In this document: positions 47,853 through 58,355 of the stretch, piece by piece | Layout of the letters: every line of letters begins with the position of its first letter | Numbering within the stretch: position 1 is the first letter of the stretch | Notes under the pieces: model-generated | Seen by the model: only the letters and a program-made list of their open reading frames with translations | What the model was told of the DNA's origin: nothing | Database searches by the model: none | Position numbers and translations under genes: made by a program | Virus record (IMG/VR): IMGVR_UViG_3300020179_002092 | Location: 1-64,000 of that record | Strand: one strand, 5' to 3' | Length of the DNA stretch: 64,000 nucleotides | Source of the DNA: a virus

Positions 47853-50800
47853 TTATTTTAACCTGTGTGGGCCGGTGGGCGGTGTAAAGTTGGCAGTGTA
47901 ACGGGCTACACCCTTGGTAATTCGCAGATCGTCGATGTAACCATTGAAAAATGAACCTACTACTGCAGGTGGTCCAAGAGTACTTGAAGCACCGACACCG
48001 AATTTCGTGGAGGCTGTTAAGGTCATTAAATCACCAACTGTTATAGTACCAGTACCATCTAATACACCATTTATAAATAACCTCACTGTATTCGTAGACC
48101 TTGTAACTGCAACATGTGTCCAAGTATTTAGGCTAACATTACCGGTCGATACAAAATCTTGCCACGATGATTCACTGGCAGCTACAAAAAAAGTAAGTTT
48201 ATTTGTAGTGAAATACAACAGATACTGAATTACAGAAGTATCACCTATTCTATAGATACCGCAAATAACGCCATTAGTAGTAGAATAATTAATCCATGCT
48301 TCTATTGTAAAATCACCACTTTTAAGATCTAAAAAGCTGCCCGGTGGCGCTGGTATAGTTAAGTAGTCACCGGTGCCATCAAACGACATAGCACCTGTAC
48401 CATACTTAACTTGCACTGAACTAGTCTTGGCATCTGCCACAGTCTCAACGACCGTACGCCCGGTACGATCTACAATGGCAGCGTCGGTGAAGTTTAGTAG
48501 TAGACTGGTGTTAGCTGTAGGACTGGCTGGTGCGGTTGGTGGTGTAAATGCACTTGTATACAGTGCTGTACCTTTAATAATATTAAGATTAGTTATATAT
48601 CCGTTAAAATGCCAAGTATTTGTGTCTTCATTTCTTCCAATAGACCATTGCTGAGTTGTATCATTCATAGTTACTGAGCTTGTTCCAGTAGCTGCTGATA
48701 CTCCATTAAGCCAAATAGTAAAATTACTACCGCTGCGAGTAATAGCAATATGGTACCATGTATTAATATTTATTGTAGCAGTTGTTGTAAGGGTAAGACT
48801 GTTATTTATGCTAAAAGAAATAATATTAGCACTAGTTATATATAACATAAATGGATAGCTTGGTCCACTCCATTTACTCAATATTCCATGATTGCTACCA
48901 GCTGATAATCTGTAGACCCAGCACTCAATTGTAAAATTACTATTTCCAAGTTCCATATTTGGATTATCGGTTACAGTAAGAAAATCTCCAGTACCATCAA
49001 AATAGGCCGATCCACCGTGTAGTGCGGGTGTGTATGCTGCGGTGGGGGCGAAGGGTGAGAAGGCAACTACTCTGGCGTCACCGTTGCGAGTGACGGCGAA
49101 GTTATTGGTACTAGCATCTCTAAAGCGGTTGTCGTGGCAGGTTAATAAACTGGTGTTTGCTACAGCAGTTAGTGGTGTGGTACTTGGTGTAAAGTTTGTG
49201 GTATATAAGGCAGTGCCTTTAACAATACGCAGGTTACTGATATAGCCTGCGTAATCATTCCAAACTTGAGTATCCCATCTACCTATTACTAAACTGCTAG
49301 CGTTGTTAAAATTATTTGAACAAGTTATAGTATTTGTTAAAACTCCATTCGAGAAGGATGTCAACACAGTACCACTACGCACATATGCAATGTGTGTCCA
49401 TTGACCAGGAAGTACTTGATTGTTTTCACTATGTAAATTTCCACCACCAAAATAAAAAATAGCCGATTTAGTCCCTATGTTATAGGCTATTTTCCAACTG
49501 TCCGCTGTAGAACCTGTTCCTTTAGTTATCATATCTGGCCACGCATCAGTTGGGGTGGATGAAGGGTTCATCCAAAATTCAATAGTAAAATTACCAGTTT
49601 CCAAGTCTAGAGCGGCATTGTCTGCTATACTTAGGTAATCGTCGACACCATCAAAATAAACACTCCACCCAGTCTGACTAAATGGGCTGAATGTACCTTG
49701 ACTAGCATTACCGTTACGAGTGATTAAGAATTGATTCGAGCTGGCGTCCTGAAATCCATGATTGTTGTGTGGTTGACGATATTGTAGGGTTAATAATTGT
49801 GTATTGGCTATAGCGGTCAGTGGCTGGGTAGGTGGCGTAAATACCGAAGTACCACTTGTTATCGCACTGGTTTGATAGCTTGTCGGTACAGAACCTTTTG
49901 TAATTCGTACATCCGACATATAACCAGTAAACATAAAATTACCCAACGAATCTCCGGCAGTTGCAAGTGTCAACGCTCCGTTTGTATAATTACTGTTATT
50001 GGTAATTGAATTAGCGTCTAAAACACCATTAAGGAAAATCCTTGTTCCTGCGTTACTTGTAACCTGTCTTGTTACAGCAACGTGCGCCCAAGTATTAAGC
50101 TGTATATTTGTTGTCCCCGTAACAACATCAACACCAACAGTTCCATCTCTTAAAGTTAACTTATACCCTGATGATACATTTAACCAAGGAGAGTTGAAAT
50201 TAGGCGAACCTCTTCGTAAATCAATCAGACCAGAAGGGCTAGCAGGAGCAGCCGTCATGTATATCCAACCCTCCATGCAATATTCGCCAGTACCAAAAGC
50301 AAAAGCTGAGTTTACTGGCCCCTGCAAATAATCCCCACTACCATCAAAATATGCACTGCCGTTGGCTATTTGAGTATAAAATGGATTGTTATGAGATATA
50401 ACAGGACTATTTACTAAATTAATAGTAGCATTGGATATATTTTCTATAAACCTATTGTCTTGCCATAACAATAATTTAACATCACCTGCAACGGCTCCTT
50501 GACTACTATTAGTTAATTTAGTAGTAGGAGGTGTAAAAATTTGAGCATCTACAGTAGTTGAACTAGTTTGATAACTTGTAGGAACCGATCCTATAACCAT
50601 ACGGAAATTGCTAATAAAAATTTCTGTTAGATCTCCACCTAATTGACTATTTGTACCAAAACTAGTAGTAGATGTTCCATTTATATTAGTGGTCGCACCG
50701 GCTACTGACTCTTTTAATATGCCATTCAAAAAAAGCCTTAGTGTACCATTTTGTCTTGTTACCAGTACATGACACCAACGATTCTTATATAGTGCAACAT

Positions 50801-52298
50801 TGCTGGCTCCAGAAGCTGTAGCACTAAAATAAGTAGTAGAGTTTCCATCTATTAGAGTTTGTATTAATGAATCAACAGTCCCAAACGCTAGCTCTATTCC
50901 CACGCTACCTGCTAAACCCCAATTGCTTTGATGACTCCAAATTCTACTATAATTTGCTGGCTGTCTAACAACATTAATCCAACATTCTATACTAAGATCG
51001 TTGGTGCCTATACTGCGTGAGGCATTATAGGCAAGGTAAGCATAACTGCTAGAGCCGTTAGTATACAGACTATAACCAGTTCCGTATGGAGTAAAACTAC
51101 TAGCACGAGCATCGCCCAAGACAGTTAAGTTAAAATTATTCGCTGAACTATCCCGTACTATAGTATTGCCCTGCCCCCCACCTAATAGCAGTGTAGTCAA
51201 CCTAAAGTAAGGATCACTCACAGTGATAGTTACTGTAAATGTACGTGGGCTATCTTGATTTTGTGCATCGGTAGCACGCACTGTAAAAGTATAAGTGGTA
51301 TCTACTGTGACCCCAGTTACAGTGCCTGTGATAACACCAGTGCTGGTGTTCAAGGATAGGCCAGGCGGCAATGATCCCGATATTAGTGTATAACTGGTGG
51401 CTTCTGTGGCTACTAGACTTAATGATATTGAAACACCATCATACTGATCGGGCAAACCACTAGCAGTTTGCCAACTAGGTAAACTACTAAAAGTAACACC
51501 TGGTACGCTAATGGCCACACCACCATCACTGTTAATCACATAAACCACATATGTACCAGCTGCCAGTGCACCTGTGCCTACTTGTAGCTCTGTGCTTGAT
51601 ATAAAACTTATGCTAGCTGCTGGAGTTTGATTAAAGTATACTAAACAACCACTGGCAAAACCTGTTCCGGTTAACTTGATATATCCGCCACTGGTATCCA
51701 CAGCAGTGTCGTCAATGGCGGCATAACTGCTATCAGTTATAGTTATTGCGCTAATTTTAGGTGCAACGCCACTGCTAACTACATCGCCAAGTACACGTAA
51801 TTGTATTTGACTATTAGCAGGAGGAGCGCTAGTAAATATGACGTTACTGCCGCTGACAGTATAGTCTGTGGTGGGTGTTTGAGTTACGCCACCTATGATT
51901 GCCAGCACAGTATGTACTGTTATACCACCGGTGGCTGCAAAAGTTGTTGTACTACCATTGCCCGTATAAGTGTAAGTGGTGTGCTGTAGTCCAGCTCCAC
52001 TGCCACTACCGCCACTACCGCCACTACCTGCTAAACCTTGTATGCCTTGCGCACCGGTACCTGTAATACCCTGTAAACCCTGTAAACCCTGTAAACCCTG
52101 CAAACCCTGCAAACCCTGCAAACCCTGCAAACCCTGCAAACCCTGCAAACCCTGTAAACCCTGTAAACCCTGCGTACCACTACCTGTAGTACCTTGTGTA
52201 CCCTGATTTTGAGCAAAACCAAAGCCTTGTACGCCTTGTACGCCTTGTACGCCTTGTGGCAAGCTACTTGCTATTAGAGTTCTAACTGATATAGGCAT
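47853..52298 (-). CDS. Collagen/IPT/He_PIG/LamG tail-fibre protein
   Basis: 1481 residues, the largest complete gene. In order: a short N-terminus, a collagen-like region of G-L/V-Q triplets (about residues 16-90), a Gly/Ser linker, a T7-fibre-like domain with TTDYTVSGSNVIFTSAPPAN, an IPT/TIG-like domain (SAITITDSSYAAIDDTAVDT), a He_PIG domain (GSLPPGLSLNTSTGVITGT), and five LamG-type jelly rolls. Each jelly roll contains an 'FDG.GDYL' or similar strand and a 'WTHVAVTR' or similar turn. LamG domains bind carbohydrates. This is most likely a host-receptor-binding fibre. Confidence 0.88.
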   Translation of the reverse strand: MPISVRTLIASSLPQGVQGVQGVQGFGFAQNQGTQGTTGSGTQGLQGLQGLQGLQGLQGLQGLQGLQGLQGLQGLQGITGTGAQGIQGLAGSGGSGGSGSGAGLQHTTYTYTGNGSTTTFAATGGITVHTVLAIIGGVTQTPTTDYTVSGSNVIFTSAPPANSQIQLRVLGDVVSSGVAPKISAITITDSSYAAIDDTAVDTSGGYIKLTGTGFASGCLVYFNQTPAASISFISSTELQVGTGALAAGTYVVYVINSDGGVAISVPGVTFSSLPSWQTASGLPDQYDGVSISLSLVATEATSYTLISGSLPPGLSLNTSTGVITGTVTGVTVDTTYTFTVRATDAQNQDSPRTFTVTITVSDPYFRLTTLLLGGGQGNTIVRDSSANNFNLTVLGDARASSFTPYGTGYSLYTNGSSSYAYLAYNASRSIGTNDLSIECWINVVRQPANYSRIWSHQSNWGLAGSVGIELAFGTVDSLIQTLIDGNSTTYFSATASGASNVALYKNRWCHVLVTRQNGTLRLFLNGILKESVAGATTNINGTSTTSFGTNSQLGGDLTEIFISNFRMVIGSVPTSYQTSSTTVDAQIFTPPTTKLTNSSQGAVAGDVKLLLWQDNRFIENISNATINLVNSPVISHNNPFYTQIANGSAYFDGSGDYLQGPVNSAFAFGTGEYCMEGWIYMTAAPASPSGLIDLRRGSPNFNSPWLNVSSGYKLTLRDGTVGVDVVTGTTNIQLNTWAHVAVTRQVTSNAGTRIFLNGVLDANSITNNSNYTNGALTLATAGDSLGNFMFTGYMSDVRITKGSVPTSYQTSAITSGTSVFTPPTQPLTAIANTQLLTLQYRQPHNNHGFQDASSNQFLITRNGNASQGTFSPFSQTGWSVYFDGVDDYLSIADNAALDLETGNFTIEFWMNPSSTPTDAWPDMITKGTGSTADSWKIAYNIGTKSAIFYFGGGNLHSENNQVLPGQWTHIAYVRSGTVLTSFSNGVLTNTITCSNNFNNASSLVIGRWDTQVWNDYAGYISNLRIVKGTALYTTNFTPSTTPLTAVANTSLLTCHDNRFRDASTNNFAVTRNGDARVVAFSPFAPTAAYTPALHGGSAYFDGTGDFLTVTDNPNMELGNSNFTIECWVYRLSAGSNHGILSKWSGPSYPFMLYITSANIISFSINNSLTLTTTATININTWYHIAITRSGSNFTIWLNGVSAATGTSSVTMNDTTQQWSIGRNEDTNTWHFNGYITNLNIIKGTALYTSAFTPPTAPASPTANTSLLLNFTDAAIVDRTGRTVVETVADAKTSSVQVKYGTGAMSFDGTGDYLTIPAPPGSFLDLKSGDFTIEAWINYSTTNGVICGIYRIGDTSVIQYLLYFTTNKLTFFVAASESSWQDFVSTGNVSLNTWTHVAVTRSTNTVRLFINGVLDGTGTITVGDLMTLTASTKFGVGASSTLGPPAVVGSFFNGYIDDLRITKGVARYTANFTPPTGPHRLK
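52065..52172 (-). repeat. 9-bp tandem repeat encoding collagen-like G-L-Q
   Basis: On the plus strand the unit AAACCCTGC/T repeats with almost no change from about 52074 to 52168. It encodes consecutive GLQ triplets of the 47853-52298 fibre. Units are nine bases, so gain or loss of copies would keep the frame. Confidence 0.9.
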
Positions 52299-52356
52299 AA
52301 TTTTAAACCTTGATTAAATGTAACCAACAATTTTACACACAATTGCATGGTCCAGC

Positions 52357-52623
52357 TTATAACACAGGAAAGGCTCCGGTTGGTGCAGTGAAGTTAGCTG
52401 TGTATCGTGCATATCCCGTGGTCAATCTTAAATCTTGCAAGTAACCGTTAAAGTATGCAGCCCCTGCACCGCCTCCACCACCTGTGGCAACTTCTTGTGT
52501 AGTGGCTACCTGCGTGCCGCCAACACCGGTACCTGTGGGCAGTACAATAGTATTACCTGTGGCTGTTATAGTAGCTGTGCCAATCTGTAAGCTGTCACCA
52601 ACAACAAAAGAAAAATTAGGCAT
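52357..52623 (-). CDS. Truncated LamG-ending fibre protein (88 aa)
   Basis: 88 residues. The C-terminal third, YFNGYLQDLRLTTGYARYTA then NFTAPTGAFPVL, closely resembles the final LamG strand of the 47853 gene (FFNGYIDDLRITKGVARYTA). The N-terminal part is different (MPNFSFVVGDSLQIGTATIT), with a TGGGGGAGAAY junction. It looks like a relic or cassette in which an N-terminal unit was joined to the last piece of a LamG domain. It may still be expressed, but it cannot hold a full jelly roll. Confidence 0.6.
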   Translation of the reverse strand: MPNFSFVVGDSLQIGTATITATGNTIVLPTGTGVGGTQVATTQEVATGGGGGAGAAYFNGYLQDLRLTTGYARYTANFTAPTGAFPVL

Positions 52624-52656
52624 AATTCATATCTCTTATTAGATATTTACCTTATA

Positions 52657-55600
52657 TTACGTATAGAAAACTTCGGTGGCAGTTAATCTATGCACTGTGT
52701 AACCGCTTATCGTACTAATTTCACCACCCACTGCTTTAGGAGAGCCTAAATATTTTATAATAATAACACCTGACCCACCTGATGCTCCGCCAGCAGTGAC
52801 ACCGTATACTCCACCATAAGCGCCGTAACCGCCGCCACCACCGCCGGTATTAGGACTACCAGTTTGTGGAGAAGTACCACCACAAGCACTGGCGCCTGAC
52901 CCACCACCTCCTAAACCTCCAGCTGACCCTGAGCCACCTTCCGACCCTCCTCCTCCACCGCCACCATAATAAGTGTTAATTCCGGTGATATCAAACTGCC
53001 TGCCTATTCCTCCTACTGTACTAGCGCCGCCACAGTGGCCTCGGTTTGAAGCCGAATATCCTGACCCAGGTGTAGCACCAGGACCAGCACCACCTCCACC
53101 TCCTGCGTATCCTGCACCGTTAGAGCCGTAGGCTGCAAAAGGAGGTTGCGGTGTTTGAATACTGATGTAATTATTTTGCCCGCCGCCACTGCCTCCGTCG
53201 CTGCCTAATCCACCAGATGCAGATCCGCCACCGCCTCCACCGTAAGCAGTATAAGTATTACTACCTATAACTATGCTGGTGTTGCCGCCTGCTGAAGAAT
53301 TCAACGTTCCATTTACACACCCTGCACCTCCAGCACCTACTGTACAGGCCAAAGATGTTCCTTGTGTAAGAGTAACTGATGTAGCATGTAGTATACCACC
53401 AGCACCTCCGCCGCCACCAGCCCCGCCATAGTAAGTTCCGCCGCCTCCGCCACCACCTGCTACTAATAAAATTTCTGCAGAGAAGGGGGTAATTACGCCC
53501 GTACTTATAGTAATGTTAAAACTTCGATCTTGATAAGCAGCATTTAAATCAGACACTCTGACTACAAAAGAAAAATTAGCAGTGGCTCCTGCATCCTCAC
53601 CAACCCCTGATATAAGTCCCGAACTACTATTTAGAGTAATTCCAGCTGGTAAGTTCCCTGAATACACCGTATAATTTAATGCGCCATCCCCTCCAGCCAA
53701 AAGCTGAAAGCTGTATGCCACATTGACTTGCGCTGGTGGCAAATCGCCAGCGGGAGTTATCCAATAAGGTGCAATAATACTAACCGCTGTAATATAAGAA
53801 ACACCGTTACCGGTTATGAATACGTTACTGGTATAAGAGCCATTTACTGTGGCTATAACCTGGGATTTAGCACCGTTATCAAAGGTCATAGTATCGCCTA
53901 TGATTTGCATATTCATTCTAGTTAAATGAGCACCCGACGTATCTACAATTGTGTTACTTTGAAATGTCAACAATTTTACTTGATCACTGGTAAAGGCTAC
54001 TAAATTGCCACTGGCAGCTTGACTGCTGGTTAAATTACTAGTGGCAGGAGTAAAATTACCTGAATAAGCAGCAACACCTTTTAAGATACGCAAATTACTA
54101 ATCATACCATTAAATGATACACTCCAAGTCTGACTAAATCCTACATTTAGCTGACTAGTATAATCATAGATATTAAATCCCGCTGTTACATTCAATCCGG
54201 CCTCTACGCCATTTTTGAACCATCTTAAGTTTGTACCTGATCTAACCAACGCCCAGTGTTCCCAAACTGCTGTGCCTACATCCGCTGTAGAATAAAAATC
54301 TTGTGTGCCTGCATACCTGACTACTAGCTTATTGGTTTGTGTGCTGTTTCTATAAATCTGCCAACCTTGCGTAGCGTCTCCAGTTTTATGTCCTACAACA
54401 CCGCACAAGTTGGTTTGACTAGACCAAGCTACTCTACTATAAAGCCAGAATTCTACAGTAAAATCATCTAAGTAGAAATTAAAATCGTCTGATGTAGCGG
54501 CTACTATCTTATCTCCGGTTCCATCAAAGGTTACTGACCAGGACGTACCTGCATTTCCAAAAGGATTTAGACTAGTTACAGCAGCATTACCATACTCCGC
54601 TAATTCTTTCCTATTAGTAGCATTTACAGTTAGCGTAGAATTAATAGTAGTCCCAGTAAAATTATAGCTAGATTGATCCATTGATAATGTAACTTGATTA
54701 GCACTAGATGGATCATATATATAAATACTATTGTATCCGGTACCTGTTAAATTATCTGCGGTAGTGCCTGTTTGAATTGCTGATGCCATACCTCTATTAA
54801 CTAGCCATATTCTGCCTGTACTATCTATTCCATATGCTCGAACATCTAAACTAGTTGTATTAAGATTTGTCCATCCTGATATCGGACTAAATTCTAATTT
54901 AGCTACTCTGCCTATCTGAAAAACTAATAGCGTGTCTCCAGAGTCACTAACAGGAACCCATGATCTTGGCATGTCATAACTTGTAGGCCAATTATACACA
55001 CTGTGAAACGTTAATTCGTGATCATTGCCTCCTACAGAATAAGTTATCCAAGCTCTTTGTTTAATATTACTAAATCTTTCGTTTATATAGTTATGTATGC
55101 TTTTTTCTGTAATAAGGAAGCTTATATATGTAATATTATTTTTTACAAAAACATGTGGCTTTATCCACCAGGTATTACTGCTGTTAGCATTGTAATTATT
55201 ATTACTAGCTACTTGACCATATGTAGAAAAAGTATCAGGTCCTGGATATGCAACACTACATGTAGTAGATGTAACTTGGCCTGTTAGTTTATTCCAAGTA
55301 AATTTTCTAGGTTCTAATATGCCTGAAACATTATAATGGCTGCTATAAAATGTACAGTAATAACTGTTTGTATTTACGAAGTTGCTTGGAAATTGGTATA
55401 TGACGCCAGTATATCCGCCCGTTATTCCAGTTAATATTGTACTTGTACTAGTACTAACGGCTGATCCTGTAAAGCTAGGGTTACCTATTCTAATTACTGA
55501 ATATTCATGTGTATTGCAATTAACTTCTAAAAAATAATCTGTACCAAAATAATCTGATCCCATGTAGAAATGAATAATATTAGTTGTAGTTCTAATATTA

Positions 55601-56178
55601 TAAGTTGTGAGACCGGCCGGATCCATGAGCATTAATACTACTGCGGTAGTATTATTATCTTGATTTAGTCCTATCCAATTACCATCCTCACGCAATCTTA
55701 TAGGAGTAGTCCAATCATTTTGAGTAGTAGTACGTGTTTGGGCAAACGTATCTAAGTTTTCACCTACCCACACGTCTTGTCTCATATTATCGGTAGTAAT
55801 GTCTCTAGGATAAAACATGTACCATCTGTCAGCAGTGCTGGCATAAATTATTTTTTGCGGTGTAAAATTATAGTCTAGAAATAATAGCCACGGATCCCAG
55901 CGTCCTATACCAGCAGGCCATGCTTGTCTACTATCTGCCCAACTATTACCAAATTTACCAACAGTCATGACCACTGGCCAGTCTTTCCAGTCTGCGGCTG
56001 CTGTAGTAGTAGTATTCCAAGTATTATCACTATGCCAGAAAGATTCTCCAGGTCTTGGGGTTAAATCATTGACATTTAGTGCTTGATTTTCAACAAAAAT
56101 TCTACCATATCTATTATCCGGATCTTCTATTACCCAATTATAGCTTTGATTTCGTTTAACATGTACTAACAATGGCAT
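52657..56178 (-). CDS. Propeller/LamG/He_PIG/Gly-rich adhesin (paralogue 4)
   Basis: 1173 residues. It starts with the shared motif YNWVIEDPDNRYGRIFVENQ. Beta-propeller-like blades run to about 480, then Ig-like strands (YNFTGTTINSTLTVNATNR). A LamG domain follows (WSVTFDGTGDKIVAATSDDF), then a He_PIG domain (GNLPAGITLNSSSGLISG), and finally one Gly-rich module beginning EILLVAGGGGGGG. It combines in one chain modules seen separately in neighbouring genes, a clear sign of module shuffling. Confidence 0.82.
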   Translation of the reverse strand: MPLLVHVKRNQSYNWVIEDPDNRYGRIFVENQALNVNDLTPRPGESFWHSDNTWNTTTTAAADWKDWPVVMTVGKFGNSWADSRQAWPAGIGRWDPWLLFLDYNFTPQKIIYASTADRWYMFYPRDITTDNMRQDVWVGENLDTFAQTRTTTQNDWTTPIRLREDGNWIGLNQDNNTTAVVLMLMDPAGLTTYNIRTTTNIIHFYMGSDYFGTDYFLEVNCNTHEYSVIRIGNPSFTGSAVSTSTSTILTGITGGYTGVIYQFPSNFVNTNSYYCTFYSSHYNVSGILEPRKFTWNKLTGQVTSTTCSVAYPGPDTFSTYGQVASNNNYNANSSNTWWIKPHVFVKNNITYISFLITEKSIHNYINERFSNIKQRAWITYSVGGNDHELTFHSVYNWPTSYDMPRSWVPVSDSGDTLLVFQIGRVAKLEFSPISGWTNLNTTSLDVRAYGIDSTGRIWLVNRGMASAIQTGTTADNLTGTGYNSIYIYDPSSANQVTLSMDQSSYNFTGTTINSTLTVNATNRKELAEYGNAAVTSLNPFGNAGTSWSVTFDGTGDKIVAATSDDFNFYLDDFTVEFWLYSRVAWSSQTNLCGVVGHKTGDATQGWQIYRNSTQTNKLVVRYAGTQDFYSTADVGTAVWEHWALVRSGTNLRWFKNGVEAGLNVTAGFNIYDYTSQLNVGFSQTWSVSFNGMISNLRILKGVAAYSGNFTPATSNLTSSQAASGNLVAFTSDQVKLLTFQSNTIVDTSGAHLTRMNMQIIGDTMTFDNGAKSQVIATVNGSYTSNVFITGNGVSYITAVSIIAPYWITPAGDLPPAQVNVAYSFQLLAGGDGALNYTVYSGNLPAGITLNSSSGLISGVGEDAGATANFSFVVRVSDLNAAYQDRSFNITISTGVITPFSAEILLVAGGGGGGGTYYGGAGGGGGAGGILHATSVTLTQGTSLACTVGAGGAGCVNGTLNSSAGGNTSIVIGSNTYTAYGGGGGGSASGGLGSDGGSGGGQNNYISIQTPQPPFAAYGSNGAGYAGGGGGAGPGATPGSGYSASNRGHCGGASTVGGIGRQFDITGINTYYGGGGGGGSEGGSGSAGGLGGGGSGASACGGTSPQTGSPNTGGGGGGYGAYGGVYGVTAGGASGGSGVIIIKYLGSPKAVGGEISTISGYTVHRLTATEVFYT

Positions 56179-56179
56179 A

Positions 56180-56572
56180 TCAGCTCCAGAAAGGTTGATT
56201 TTCCGCTGTACCGGGGGTAGTTATTACTGAAACAGGTATTGTTGGCGCATAATCATTACTATCTAACACAATTAACTCTACTATACCATTTACATTACTA
56301 GTCGAACTAATAGGTAGAGATATATCACTTTGTACGCATACTGGTATACTTATAGGATGACTCCATGTAGTATTGGTTGTAGATACAACTTCTAATACAC
56401 CTAATATCGTAGACTTTGTGCTGGTTACTGAAATAGTACAAGTATTAATTTCATACTTATAAGTTGTATCTGCTATTTCCAACATTAAATGATTTTCATT
56501 ATACGTAGAAATTAATCCTGGTTCTGTTTTTACACCACCTTGAAAAACTATTTGATTAATAAGCTCTGACAT
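56180..56572 (-). CDS. Ig-like small fibre-associated protein (130 aa)
   Basis: 130 residues of predicted beta strands (YEINTCTISVTSTKSTILGV, NVNGIVELIVLDSNDYAP, TIPVSVIT). The composition resembles the C-terminal Ig-like domains of the propeller paralogues. It lies between two of them and overlaps the upstream one by one base. No catalytic site. Perhaps a fibre accessory or a split-off domain. Confidence 0.6.
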   Translation of the reverse strand: MSELINQIVFQGGVKTEPGLISTYNENHLMLEIADTTYKYEINTCTISVTSTKSTILGVLEVVSTTNTTWSHPISIPVCVQSDISLPISSTSNVNGIVELIVLDSNDYAPTIPVSVITTPGTAENQPFWS

Positions 56573-58347
56573 TATATTACCACATGAGAAGTGATTAAAG
56601 GTCTACCGCCCCCAGTTATAGTTATAGGCACTACTACGTTACTATTAGCACTGGTTTCTACAGTAATTATTTGACTGTTATTGCTAAATTTAGCATTGCT
56701 ACCGTTAATAACTAATTTTACATTTGCTGATACTTGTGTATTAGATACTACGTTTTTTGTATTTATGGTTAAATTAGCTGTACTATTTATTCCAGAATAC
56801 ACATAGTTAATTTGATCTAAACTTAATCTAACAGATATTGGCTGGCTAGGTAAATATTCGTAAACCATACCGTGTCCTCGTGCATTAGAATAGTCGTAAC
56901 GCTGTGTACCAGAATCATAATAATTGTTAATTCCAGAAGTACTTATATATATTCTATTTGTAGTATCTTGTGCTACAGATCTAGCAGATATAAATTCTAC
57001 ATCATGTTCAAACCAACCACGATCTGGATCAAAACTTATAGTACACACTGTATCCATTCTAATTATTAATAATTGATTACCAATTTCATTAATAGGTAAA
57101 TAGTATCGTGGATAATGCCTATTACTGCTATCCCAAATTATAGTACTATGATAAGTTAATATATGATCATTTGTTCCAGAACCTACTGTAAAGGTAATCC
57201 AAATATTTTGTTTATCTCGGCGATAGTACCAGGCTCTTTCATACGGATAATTAGGCGCCGAACGATCTATAAACATATAAGTAATATAGGTTTGCCCACC
57301 TATAGTAAATTGGTGTGGTTTATACCACCAGGCATTTCTGGTTTGACTATGATAAGTTGGCTCAAATCTAACTAATCGTTGATAGTCCAAGTGGTTTGTG
57401 CCTGTAGGATATACTAATGTACATCTAGTAGAAGTAATTTCTCCAGATACAGGGTTCCAAACGAATCTATGAAAAATAGCTTCTTTATTATCTTCTAATG
57501 CGTTCTGATCCCATCCACCTTGATAAAATACTTTGCGACTAGCGGAATCATGCCGTATATTACTTGGAAATTGGTAATGGTGAGTACTAGGTCCGGGATG
57601 AACAAATGTACTAACTAAAGATGATGTGGCTAATGAGCCTATTTTATAAAACTCTATACTCTGTGTGTTGCCGTGTACATCTGCAAAAAGAGCGCTACCA
57701 TCTGCAAATGTACCAACAAAAAATAAATTATTTGCAGTACTTCTAGCTGAGGTAAACGCAACCCCACCAGCCCCAGTAAACCTTAGTTTGCCTAGGTAAT
57801 ACGTTCCATTGTCGTAGCTTATAGCATAAAAATCATCGATACCGTAAGGATCTTCGTAAAATACAGTACAAAATGCTCCGTTACTAGCACTGTAAAAAAC
57901 TGGTGCCTTATTAAAATCATAGCCTGCCCAATAACTCATTAGGCCATCGTTACCACTGTAGCTGCTATGACTCATTATTACACTTAACCCAGTGCTGGTT
58001 TTGAGACTTTGCTGTCCTGGCAGATTATAATAATCTAAACTGGCCATCCAAGGATCCGAATGACCTGGATAAATATGTGCTTCTTGTCTAGCTGTAGAAT
58101 ACTGAAGACACCAACGTCCCATTGTTTGTAGAACGGTATAGCCCCAATCTACTGGGTGCGCTGTATCAGGGGCTGCCACCATGTCTGTACCCTGACCATA
58201 GAAATAATCTCCAGGTATTACATTTAGATTGTCAATATTATGTGCTTGATTATTTATGTATATTCTTCTATTATTAGGGTCAGGATCTTCAAACATGTAG
58301 TTCCATGCACGAGTCCTTTTTTCATTAACTAGCTCTCTTATTGGCAT
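56572..58347 (-). CDS. Propeller-like fibre protein (paralogue 2)
   Basis: 591 residues. The N-terminal motif is WNYMFEDPDPNNRRIYINNQ, then a propeller-like beta-rich region with Trp and Tyr at strand starts (FDPDRGWFEHDVEFISARSV and others). A C-terminal Ig-like domain follows (RLSLDQINYVYSGINSTANL, KFSNNSQIITVETSANSNVV). It is the most compact of the four paralogues. Likely a virion adhesin. Confidence 0.75.
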   Translation of the reverse strand: MPIRELVNEKRTRAWNYMFEDPDPNNRRIYINNQAHNIDNLNVIPGDYFYGQGTDMVAAPDTAHPVDWGYTVLQTMGRWCLQYSTARQEAHIYPGHSDPWMASLDYYNLPGQQSLKTSTGLSVIMSHSSYSGNDGLMSYWAGYDFNKAPVFYSASNGAFCTVFYEDPYGIDDFYAISYDNGTYYLGKLRFTGAGGVAFTSARSTANNLFFVGTFADGSALFADVHGNTQSIEFYKIGSLATSSLVSTFVHPGPSTHHYQFPSNIRHDSASRKVFYQGGWDQNALEDNKEAIFHRFVWNPVSGEITSTRCTLVYPTGTNHLDYQRLVRFEPTYHSQTRNAWWYKPHQFTIGGQTYITYMFIDRSAPNYPYERAWYYRRDKQNIWITFTVGSGTNDHILTYHSTIIWDSSNRHYPRYYLPINEIGNQLLIIRMDTVCTISFDPDRGWFEHDVEFISARSVAQDTTNRIYISTSGINNYYDSGTQRYDYSNARGHGMVYEYLPSQPISVRLSLDQINYVYSGINSTANLTINTKNVVSNTQVSANVKLVINGSNAKFSNNSQIITVETSANSNVVVPITITGGGRPLITSHVVI

Positions 58348-58355
58348 AAAAATTC

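Noticed and set aside
52031-52222. Arg/Val/Tyr-rich frame and a plus-strand Cys/Pro/Lys frame over the GLQ repeat
   Set aside because: Out-of-frame readings of a 9-bp tandem repeat; no ribosome binding sites and unnatural composition.
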